From NCBI GenBank assembly GCA_020845895.1, contig JADLEX010000031.1:1-39799 (forward strand): DNA of 39,799 nt, given 5' to 3'. Made by a program: the position numbers and the translations under genes. Of the stretch, positions 25,114-33,600 are shown piece by piece. The notes beneath the pieces are model-generated. The model made no database searches. It saw nothing but the letters and a program-made list of their open reading frames with translations, and was not told where the DNA came from. The DNA comes from Deltaproteobacteria bacterium (GTDB lineage: Bacteria; Lernaellota; Lernaellaia; JACKCT01). Within the stretch, counting starts at the first letter, position 1. Each line of letters opens with the position of its first letter.

Positions 25114-25964
25114 AAGCGAACAACGACAACGCGAAATCGTCCGAGATCCTCGACCTCGTGGTTCTCGGCGCGCTCGGCGCGGCGTTTGGCTTCCTGTTCA
25201 TCTACTACTTCAAGATCCGCCAATACGAGGCGCTCACGGTTGTCGTCACGATGCCGGTGGCGTTTCTCGCGATCACGCGGGGTCTGAAGTTCGGCGCGAT
25301 GGGTTCGATCTTCGGCGCCGCCATTTACGGCAGCCTCGTTCTGTTCAAGATTGTCCAGGGAACGGCCCAAGCCGGATTCATCCGCGAGAGCATCGTCAAC
25401 ATCGGGATCATCGTGGTGATCGGGTTCGTATTGGGCACGATCTCGGAGACGATGAATTTTCGCCGGGCCGGAGTCTTCCGCGAGGTCACGACCGTCGAGA
25501 CGTTCGTGCCGGATGAAGAAACGGGGCTTTACAATTTCAAGAGCTTCCGCTGGATGCTCTCGGGAGAAATGAAGCGCGTCAAGCGCTACAACACGCCCCT
25601 GTCGCTGGTCTTCGTCCGCATCAACAACCTCGGCGAGTTCCAGAAACGCTACGACTACGAGCAGGAAGTCGCGCTCTTCCGCGATATCGGCCGTTTTCTT
25701 CGCAGCATGCTGCGCGACGCCGACTACGTCGGAAAATACGCCGACTCGGAACTCGGAGTCATCCTACCCGAGACGAATGCGAACGGCGTGAATATCGTCG
25801 TCACGCGTTTTCTGGAGCGACGCCAGACGCTGCTCGCGCAGGTCGGCAAGACGTGGGACGAGGTCGTTCCCGAGCTGTCGCTCAGCTCGGCGAATTTCCC
25901 CAAGGATGCGACAAATCTCGAAGAGCTGATCGACGTGATCGACAGCCGATATCAACCCCTCTAA
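25110..25964 (+). CDS. Membrane protein with degenerate GGDEF domain and intact I-site; probable c-di-GMP receptor
   Basis: A 284-residue inner-membrane protein. About four helices fill residues 13-115 (DLVVLGALGAAFGFLFIYYF, VVVTMPVAFLAI, SIVNIGIIVVIGFVLGTI). A GGDEF-type domain follows from about 135 (DEETGLYNFKSFRWML). The catalytic GGDEF is replaced by ADSEL (211-215), so it should not make c-di-GMP. The inhibitory I-site RxxD (R202-D205) is kept at the exact family spacing. This is the arrangement of c-di-GMP receptors such as PelD and Listeria PssE. There is no GAF domain as in PelD. It is coupled to the tiny upstream membrane protein and followed 27 bases later by the DUF2334 gene, so it probably switches polymer synthesis on. 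Confidence 0.82.
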   Translation: MKANNDNAKSSEILDLVVLGALGAAFGFLFIYYFKIRQYEALTVVVTMPVAFLAITRGLKFGAMGSIFGAAIYGSLVLFKIVQGTAQAGFIRESIVNIGIIVVIGFVLGTISETMNFRRAGVFREVTTVETFVPDEETGLYNFKSFRWMLSGEMKRVKRYNTPLSLVFVRINNLGEFQKRYDYEQEVALFRDIGRFLRSMLRDADYVGKYADSELGVILPETNANGVNIVVTRFLERRQTLLAQVGKTWDEVVPELSLSSANFPKDATNLEELIDVIDSRYQPL

Positions 25965-25991
25965 GGAGACGCGGCCCATCATCGCGCGCCC

Positions 25992-28118
25992 ATGCGAACG
26001 ACCCTGATCGCCATATTCGCGCTCGGTTTGATCATCGGCGTACTGTTCGTCACGATGAATCAATTCGAGGAAAAAGCGCCGGACTTCGGACCGAGAGGCG
26101 ATCTCGTGCTCGTCATTCACGACGTCGTGTCGCCGGGTGCCCCCGCCGCCGATCAACTCGTCAGCGCGCACTCCATCGTGCAGTTGTTGGGGCACTTCCC
26201 CGTCAGCACGCGCCTCGTTTCGACGGGCGATTACGAAAAGGGCATGCTCTCCGAGGCGGCCTACGGAATCTATGTCGGCACCAAGACCGATCAACCGTTG
26301 CCGACCTACCTCCTCGACGACATCTTCCAGTCGACGCGTCCGTTTCTGTGGATCGGAGCGAACCTCGAGCGCCTGCAAGCGCGCCACAATCTCGACAACT
26401 TCGGGATTCGAGCTGTCGAGGGCGGCGACGCATTCGCGACCAACGTCGTTTATTACAAGAATCAGCCGCTCGCGAAGATCGACCTTCGGACCTTCAAGGT
26501 CGACGTCACGCGCTCGCAGGCGGCGCAGGTGCTCGCCGAGGCGAAGTACGTGTCCGATCCGCCCAAGCCCGCGCAGGCCGGACTCGATATCGAACCCGGC
26601 ACACCGGCGCGGCTGCCGTCCATGGTCGCGGACGAGGTTCTGCCCGTCGGTTTGCCGCCGCTGCCCTCCGTCGACGTTCCGCCGATGCCGGCTCCTCGAA
26701 CCGCCGGCGAAACGGCAATGGACATCGAATCGAAGACGATCGCCGGAGTCTCGCCTCCTGCGGTATCCGCGGTGACGGGCGACGGCCTGCCCGTGCCGCC
26801 TTCCGCGACGCCTCCCGCTGTCTCGCTGCCGTGGATCGTGCGCGCGCAGAACTTCTGGTTTGTGGCGAGCGACCCCATTGCGTACCATATCGAGGGCGGC
26901 GCGTATCTCGCCTTCGCGGACGTTCTCTACGACTTCTTCGGCGAGAAATCCGGCGAAGAGCACTTCGCCTTCGTGCGCATCGAGGATGTCCACCCGAAAC
27001 GCGAACTGGACACGTTGCGCAAGGCCGCGGACCTGCTCGCCGAGCGGGATGTGCCGTTCGCCTTCACGCTCGTGCCGGTTTACAAGAACGGTGAGAACGG
27101 CGAGCCGATCTATCTCTCCGAAGCGCCGGAGTTTCTCAAAACGGTCCGCTACCTCATCAGCAAGGGCGGCGTGCCGATCCTGCATGGATTCACGCACCAG
27201 CACACGGCGGAATCCGCGGTCGATTTCGAATTCTGGGAAGGCGAAACGGGCGGACATCCGATCGCGCAGGACAAGACCTTCGCGTCCCAGCGGATCGAGC
27301 AGGCGCTCAACGAGTGCTTCGTCAATGAAATCTATCCGCTCGCGTGGACCACGCCTCATTACGCGGCCGGCCATGCCGACTACGACGCCTTCGCGGACTA
27401 TTTCACGACGGTCGTTGAACGGCGAATGCCCGTCGAAGCGTACGGCTCGGATCAGTTCTTCCCTTATCTGATCCAGTCCGACATGCACAAACAGATCATC
27501 ATCCCGGAGTCGCTCGGCTACGTGAATCCCGGCGTGGGCCGCGATGCCGCCGCGCTCCTGCGCGACGCGGACGCGATGAAGGTCGTACGCGACGGCTGGG
27601 CGAGCTTTTTCTTCCACACCTTCCTCGATCTCAACCTGCTCACGCAGATCGTCGACGGACTCAAGGAGCGCGACTTCCGTTTCGTGTCGCTCACCGAATT
27701 CAACAACAAGGTCACAACGCGCGACCGCGTGGTCGTCTCCGGAGTGAGCGAGGTGCAACTCACGCTCGACTCCCAGTACCGCAACGAGCGGACCTATAAC
27801 GATCGAGGCGAGTTGCTCGACGAGAACTTCTCCTTCGGCACCGTCAAGGGCAACGTCACCAGTCTCGTCACACTGCGACCCGACGAATTCCAGGTGATTC
27901 AGGGCGTCTATCGGCGGCCGCCGGTCACCGTGACGACGCTCAACCTCTTCCGGCCGACCATCTCGGGCATCTCCAATCCCGTCGCGATCGTGCTGCTCTT
28001 CATCGGCATGATCACGCTGGTGCTGTTTCTCGGGATCTGGATCTTTCTGGTCACCCGGCGAACGGTCGCCGGCGCGAAAAGAATGGCGGCAGTCCGCCGT
28101 CACACGGAAGAATTCTGA
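25992..28118 (+). CDS. Membrane-anchored DUF2334 polysaccharide deacetylase-like protein
   Basis: A 708-residue envelope protein. An N-terminal helix (LIAIFALGLIIGVLFVTM) anchors it, and a soluble domain to about residue 190 and a Pro-rich linker (about 195-285) follow. The DUF2334 catalytic part has RIEDVHP with D332, HGFTHQH with H398 and H402, TTPHY, and FFFHTFLD. These metal-site motifs match the polysaccharide deacetylase superfamily. A second helix lies near the C-terminus (PVAIVLLFIGMITLVLFLGI). By analogy with PgaB it may N-deacetylate the growing polymer in the periplasm. ATG 25992 has AAGGAG about 20 bases upstream. Its stop overlaps the GT2 start (TGATG). Confidence 0.82.
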   Translation: MRTTLIAIFALGLIIGVLFVTMNQFEEKAPDFGPRGDLVLVIHDVVSPGAPAADQLVSAHSIVQLLGHFPVSTRLVSTGDYEKGMLSEAAYGIYVGTKTDQPLPTYLLDDIFQSTRPFLWIGANLERLQARHNLDNFGIRAVEGGDAFATNVVYYKNQPLAKIDLRTFKVDVTRSQAAQVLAEAKYVSDPPKPAQAGLDIEPGTPARLPSMVADEVLPVGLPPLPSVDVPPMPAPRTAGETAMDIESKTIAGVSPPAVSAVTGDGLPVPPSATPPAVSLPWIVRAQNFWFVASDPIAYHIEGGAYLAFADVLYDFFGEKSGEEHFAFVRIEDVHPKRELDTLRKAADLLAERDVPFAFTLVPVYKNGENGEPIYLSEAPEFLKTVRYLISKGGVPILHGFTHQHTAESAVDFEFWEGETGGHPIAQDKTFASQRIEQALNECFVNEIYPLAWTTPHYAAGHADYDAFADYFTTVVERRMPVEAYGSDQFFPYLIQSDMHKQIIIPESLGYVNPGVGRDAAALLRDADAMKVVRDGWASFFFHTFLDLNLLTQIVDGLKERDFRFVSLTEFNNKVTTRDRVVVSGVSEVQLTLDSQYRNERTYNDRGELLDENFSFGTVKGNVTSLVTLRPDEFQVIQGVYRRPPVTVTTLNLFRPTISGISNPVAIVLLFIGMITLVLFLGIWIFLVTRRTVAGAKRMAAVRRHTEEF

Positions 28119-29398
28119 TGCCGTACGCGAACGTCTATATCGATCTTTGCTTCCTGTCCGCGGCGATCGGCATCTGGCTCTTCCTGCTGTTCAACGTGCT
28201 GCTCACATTCTTCGCGTTCCTCAACGGCCTGTCGTCCGAGAAAGAGCGCGCGCGCCTGTTTTCGGAGTCCTTCCCCTTCCCGTTCGTCTCCATTCTGATT
28301 CCCGCGCACAATGAAGAGCTCGTCATCGAGCGCACGGTGCAGGCGATGCTCGCGCTCAATTATCCCAAGGAGCGTTTGGAGATCATCGTCGTCAACGACG
28401 GGAGCAAGGACCGAACCGGCGACGTGGTCGCCGAAATCGCCGCGCGGCACCGCGAGGTCAAACTTGTCACCGTGCCCGAGGGCGAAGGCGGCAAGGGCAA
28501 GAGCCGCACGCTCAACGTGGGCCTCGAACACGCGATGGGCGACGTCATCGCCGTGTACGACGCGGACAATCGCCCCGAGCCCGACGCGCTTCGTTACCTC
28601 GTCGCCAACCTCGTCGAGGACCCGAAACTCGGCGCGGTCCTCGGCAAGGTGCGCACGATCAACCGCGACCGCAACTCCCTGACGCGGTTCATCAACCTCG
28701 AATTCATTTCGTTTCAGTGGCTCATGCAGGGCGGGCGCTACAAGCTGTTCAACCTCGCGACGCTGCCCGGCACGAACTACGTGATCTGGCGCAAGGTGCT
28801 CGACAAGGCCGGTCGCTTCGACGAGGAGGCGATCGCCGAAGACGCCGAGCTGTCGATCCGCCTGTACGAGATGGGCTACCGCATCAAGTTCATTCCCTAC
28901 TCCGTCACGTGGGAACAGGAGCCGGAGGACGTCAAGACCTTCGTCCGCCAGCGAACGCGATGGGTCCAGGGGATGACCTACATCGTCCGCAAGTTCCTCA
29001 AGGTCGCGTTCCAGATGAAGAACCGGCGAATCATGTTCGACCTGTTCTACATGTTCAGTCTCTACTACGTCTTTTTCTTCGCGCTCATTCTGTCGGACGT
29101 GATCGCCGTCCTCGGGCTGCTCGGCTTCATCAAGCTCGGGCTCGTCGGACCCTTCACCTTCATCTGGTTCCTCGCGATGATGCTGTTTTTCATGCAGTCG
29201 CTCATCGCCATGAGCCTGGAGGAGGAAGAGTCATTCCTGAACATCCTGCTCTCGCTCATCATGTACGTCACCTACTGTCAGGTTTGGATTGTCATCGTCT
29301 TCCGCGCGTTCTGGATCGACGTGATCCGACGACGAAAAGGAACGGTCTGGGAAAAAACGATCCGGTACAAGATGCGCGAGAAGCAGGCGGATGGATGA
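28118..29398 (+). CDS. Processive GT2 glycosyltransferase (exopolysaccharide synthase, PgaC/HAS-like)
   Basis: A 426-residue inner-membrane synthase. One helix (about 10-36) precedes the cytosolic GT-A domain; several helices follow from about 300. The processive GT2 motifs are complete: NDGS with D94, DADN at 148-151, PGTNYVIWR, ED at 241-242 and QRTRW at 278-282. It should polymerise a nucleotide-sugar and extrude the chain through its own membrane channel. It lacks a PilZ domain, so c-di-GMP control would have to come through the degenerate GGDEF neighbour. It overlaps the DUF2334 stop by one base and the next gene by eight, indicating tight coupling. The sugar used is unknown; PgaC (GlcNAc) and cellulose/hyaluronan synthases share these motifs. 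Confidence 0.93.
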   Translation: MPYANVYIDLCFLSAAIGIWLFLLFNVLLTFFAFLNGLSSEKERARLFSESFPFPFVSILIPAHNEELVIERTVQAMLALNYPKERLEIIVVNDGSKDRTGDVVAEIAARHREVKLVTVPEGEGGKGKSRTLNVGLEHAMGDVIAVYDADNRPEPDALRYLVANLVEDPKLGAVLGKVRTINRDRNSLTRFINLEFISFQWLMQGGRYKLFNLATLPGTNYVIWRKVLDKAGRFDEEAIAEDAELSIRLYEMGYRIKFIPYSVTWEQEPEDVKTFVRQRTRWVQGMTYIVRKFLKVAFQMKNRRIMFDLFYMFSLYYVFFFALILSDVIAVLGLLGFIKLGLVGPFTFIWFLAMMLFFMQSLIAMSLEEEESFLNILLSLIMYVTYCQVWIVIVFRAFWIDVIRRRKGTVWEKTIRYKMREKQADG

Positions 29399-30590
29399 CG
29401 CGGCTTTCGGCGTCGGGGTGAAGCGGATGCGGATGTGGACCGCTTGCGTGACGGGGGCGGTCTTGATGACGGCGGCAGGGTGCGTGTCCTCCAACGGACA
29501 CGCCGAAGCGCCGATGGATGCGGGAGCGGCGGAACGGGCCTGCAGGGCCTTTTTGGAAACGAGGATGATGACGGCGCAAGGCGGCATTTACACGTTCTCC
29601 CCGATCACGAAGACCTCGTGGTTCGGGCACCCTTCCGTGCGCGTCGAGGACCTGCGCGCGTCGGGGCTGCTGTCGGAGAGCAACGGCATGCTCATGCGCT
29701 ACGCCGTGGACGCGGATGACCGCGCGCTGTTCGATCGTCAGTTCCGTTTCGTCAAAAAGTGGATGACCGGGCATCTTGGTCTGTTTTTCTGGAAGATTTC
29801 GCACGACGCCGAGCTCACGGCGGACTCCACCGCGATCATCGACGACCTTCGAATCGTCGATGCCGCCCTCGCCGCCGGCGAGAAATGGTCGGTCGAGGAG
29901 TACACGCGCTTTGGGTCGGAGATCGCGTACAACATTCTCGAGCTCGAATCGAAGGACGGCTTGCTGCGCGACTTCGTCAGTTGGCGCGACTGGGGCGAGA
30001 ACACCCTCTCGCCGCAAATTCAGCTCTCCTATCTTCATCTCGACGCGATCCGGCGCATCGCCGCCGCGCGCGAGGACTGGAAGGACCTGTACGCGAAGAA
30101 CGCGGCGCTGCTGGCGGACGGTCAGCTCGAGACCGGTCTCTTCTACGAGAAGTTCAACTTCGAAACGCGACGCTACGAGGGCACGCGCCAGAACACGATC
30201 AATCAACTCTACTGCGCGCTTTTTCTCGCGGGACACGATCCGAAAAACCGCCGCGCCCTCGACTTCTTCGCGGCGCGGTGGCGCGAGGACGGCGCGATTT
30301 ACGCCGAGTATGAAGCGCGGAACGAATCGGCGACGAAGGACTACGAGTCGTCGAGCGTGTACGCGCTGCTGGTCAGATACGCGATGCGGATGAACGATCC
30401 CGCGCTCGCGGCCGCATGGCTCAAGAGGCTCCTGGCGTTTCAGGTGTCCGACGAGCACAGCCCCCTGCGCGGATCGTTCAGTGATGACGAGGTTTACAGT
30501 TTCGACAATCTGGAAGCGCTGCTGGCGCTTCGCGAGTATCGTGACGCGAACCGAGACGCGGTCGGACGCGCCGTCCCGAAGGCTCACTGA
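29391..30590 (+). CDS. GH8-like secreted glycoside hydrolase lipoprotein
   Basis: A 399-residue exported lipoprotein with lipobox VLMTAAGC and a helical (α/α)6-type body. LLSESNGMLMRYAV holds the likely general acid E96. ALFDRQFRFVKKWM, GLFFWKI and TAIIDDLRIVDAAL (D151/D152) follow in the order expected for glycoside hydrolase family 8 and its relatives. In cellulose systems the GH8 enzyme BcsZ trims the polymer during export. The start is uncertain: ATG 29391 overlaps the GT2 gene by eight bases, while GTG 29418 gives a more typical short signal peptide. The residues fit, but a GH8-related noncatalytic role cannot be ruled out. It is followed by the porin gene after 37 bases. Confidence 0.7.
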   Translation: MDDAAFGVGVKRMRMWTACVTGAVLMTAAGCVSSNGHAEAPMDAGAAERACRAFLETRMMTAQGGIYTFSPITKTSWFGHPSVRVEDLRASGLLSESNGMLMRYAVDADDRALFDRQFRFVKKWMTGHLGLFFWKISHDAELTADSTAIIDDLRIVDAALAAGEKWSVEEYTRFGSEIAYNILELESKDGLLRDFVSWRDWGENTLSPQIQLSYLHLDAIRRIAAAREDWKDLYAKNAALLADGQLETGLFYEKFNFETRRYEGTRQNTINQLYCALFLAGHDPKNRRALDFFAARWREDGAIYAEYEARNESATKDYESSSVYALLVRYAMRMNDPALAAAWLKRLLAFQVSDEHSPLRGSFSDDEVYSFDNLEALLALREYRDANRDAVGRAVPKAH

Positions 30591-30592
30591 GG

Positions 30593-30610
30593 GACGTCGC
30601 GAACGACGTC
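30593..30610 (+). other. Intercistronic hairpin/direct repeat before the TPR porin gene
   Basis: GACGTCGCG occurs at 30593-30601 and 30605-30613. Since GACGTC is self-complementary, the two copies can also form a 6-bp stem. It lies between the GH8 stop and the porin ribosome-binding site and could tune the level of the giant porin; chance is possible. Confidence 0.35.
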
Positions 30611-30627
30611 GCGGGAAGGACCGAGCG

Positions 30628-33600
30628 ATGAAACGCATCACCGTATTCCTGCTGGCACTGGCGTTGCCCGCGCTTTGGGCGACGTCGGCGTTCGCGGGTC
30701 TGTACGAGGATGGCCTGTCGTATTACGGCTCCGGCCAGTACGGCAAGGCCGTTGCCGCGTTCCAGGCGGCCCTCGAGGCAGATCCGCAAAACCTCGAGGC
30801 GAAGAAGAAGCTGGGCGACAGCTACTACGCGCTCGGGAAAAACGCCGAGGCGGCGAAGGTCTATGAAGAGGTCCTCGCGCAGGATCCCAACGACGGCGTG
30901 GTGCGTCTGCATCTCGCGCAGGTTCGTCAGTGGCAAAACGACGCCGCGCAGGCGATCGAAACGTATACCAATCTGTTGGAGAAAGAGCCCGAGAACCTGA
31001 CGGCGATGCGCGAGCTCGCCGAGGTGTATTCCTGGAACAAGGAGACGTATCCGAAGGGCGTCGAGATCTGTGACCGGATCCTCAAGATCGAACCGAAGGA
31101 TCAGAAGGCGCTGCTCATCAAGGCGCGCCTCACCTCCTGGCAGGGCGAACACGGCAAGGCCGCCGAGGTGTACGAGGGCCTTCTCAAGCTCGATCCCGAC
31201 AACGACACCGCGCGCCTCGAATACGCGAACACGCTTTCTTACGCGAAGCGCTACGACGACGCCATCAACCAATTCAATCTGCTCGTGCTCAAACCGAAGA
31301 TGCGCTCGCAGGCATTGATCGGCCTCGCCGACGCGTACAACTACGGCCAGCGCTACGCCGACGCGGTGCTGACCTATCAGATGGTCCTCGAAAAGGACAA
31401 GAACAACGTGCAGGCGCTGCGTGGATTGGGCAACGCCTATGCGGCGCAGAAGCGCACCCGAGAGGCGGTCGAGACCTACGAAAAACTCGCGACGCTCGAA
31501 CCCGGGAATCAGGAAAACACCCTGGTCCTGGCGAATCTCTACAGCTGGGATGAATCGACCTATCCGCAGGCGATCAAGACCCTCGAGCAGTTGATCGCGA
31601 AAGACCCCAACAACGCCGACGCCAGACGGCTGCTGTCGCGCATCTACACGTTCTCGAACAACCACACCGAGGCGCAGAACCAGTACAAGGCGCTGCTCGA
31701 CGCCGATCCCGACAACGCCGATCTTCGACTCGAATACGCCCGAGCCCTGCGCGAATCGGGGGATTTCGGTCCCGCCATCGAGCAGGTGGATGTCGTGCTC
31801 GGCAAAACGCCGGATGACGTGGACGCCAAGATCGCCAAGGCGCAGATCCTGACGGAATTCGGTCGTCCCGACGAGGCGATCGCGCACTACGAGCAGATCC
31901 TGGCCACCAAGGGACAGGAAAAAAACCTCGACGCGCAGGTCGGCATCGGCCTCGCGTATCACAAGAAAGCGCTCGTCGCGAAAAAGCGCATGGACGAACT
32001 CGAGGCGTCGATCCAGCAGCAATGGCTGGGTGTCTTCGACCGCGTGCGCGCCGTCTTCGCGAAGTGGGATCACGACAGCGCCCGCACCGCCTCGCTCGAC
32101 CATCTCGAACAGGCGGCGAAGGATCACCCCACGTCCTCCCTGCCCTACATCAAACTCGCCGAGGTCCAGATGGACTACGGCGCGAATGAGGACGCGATTG
32201 CCGCCTATCAGAAGGCGGCGCAGGCCGATCCGCAGGATGTCGCGCCGTGGCTGGGCATGTCGGTCGTGTACGGCAAGATGGGCAATCCGGACAAGAGCCT
32301 CGACGCCATCCGTCGCGCGGCGATGATCGCGCCGGACAACATGGAGGTCGTCGGCGGTTTGTCCGACGTCTACACCTATCAGCGCGATACGCAGAACGCG
32401 ATCAAGACCCTCGAACAGGCCCTCTCGACGCACACATCCGATCTCGACCTGCGCCGAAAGCTCGCCATCGTCTATTCGCAGAACAGCCTCTACTACGACC
32501 AGGCGATCGAGCAGGCGAACTACGTGCTCCAGCAGGAGCCGGAGGATTTCCAGACCCGTCTGCTGCTCGCGCGCCTGTATTCGTGGACCGAGAAGTGGAA
32601 CGAGGCCGACCGCGAGTTCCAGGTGCTGCTCTCGAAGATGCCCGAAGATGAGCCCGTGAAGTCCGAGGAAGGCGCGAACGTTCACCTCGCGGAACGCAAC
32701 AAGGAAAAGGCGCTCACCAAGGAAGACCTCTACCTCGAGATGATGCGGGTTCGCTGCTACGGCGGACGCGCGCCCGAGGTCATCGTCGAGCTGACCGACA
32801 AGGTGCAGCAGCAGCCGGACAAGGCGACCTATCGTCTCGCGCTCGCGCACGCGTACGAAATCAACAAGGAATACGAAAAGTCCGAGACCCTCTACACGCA
32901 GGTCAAGGACACCGATCCGCGCAACTCGAACGCCTACATCGGTCTCGGGACCGTCTATCGCGAGACCGCGCAGTACGACAAGGCGGTGCTGGCCTATCGC
33001 GACGCGCTCGCCATCGACAGCGAATCGACCGAAGCCTACTACGGCCTCGGCGTGATCGACCGCAAGAGCGGCAACTACGAACGCGCCATCGCGATGCAGC
33101 GCAAGGTGCTGGAGTACGACCCGACGAACGTCAACGGCTTCACCGAAATGTCGTACAACCACTACCTGCTCTCCCGCCGCTACGTGGCGGTGACCGGCGA
33201 ATACCAGCGCGCATGGTGGCTGCTTCAGAATTCGTGGGGCGATCTCTACGGCATCTACGGCGACTACCCCGCGAACATCGAGCAGATGCGGCGCATCCTC
33301 GAAGACGACCCCGCGAACGTTCAGGTGCGTTACCTGCTCGCGCAGGAACTCGCCGCGCACAATCGCTACAAGGAAGCGGCCCGCGAGTATCAGAAGGTGC
33401 TGGAGTATGACCCGGGGCATGTCGGCGCGCGCCTCGCCCTCGCCGAAATCTTCAGCTACGACCGTGACACTTACGGCTACGCGATCGCGCAGTGCATCGA
33501 GGTCCTGAAAAAGGACCCGGAGAACTTCGACGTGCGGCTGCGCCTCGCGCGGCTGTATTCGTGGTCGGGCCAATTCGAAGCCGCCAGTCAGCAGTATATC

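Noticed and set aside
25110-25964. Active diguanylate cyclase
   Set aside because: The GG(D/E)EF signature is replaced by ADSEL, so catalysis is not expected.
25764-28103. Long minus-strand open frame antisense to the DUF2334 gene
   Set aside because: Arg/His/Asp-rich composition without motifs; the opposite strand has clear deacetylase motifs.
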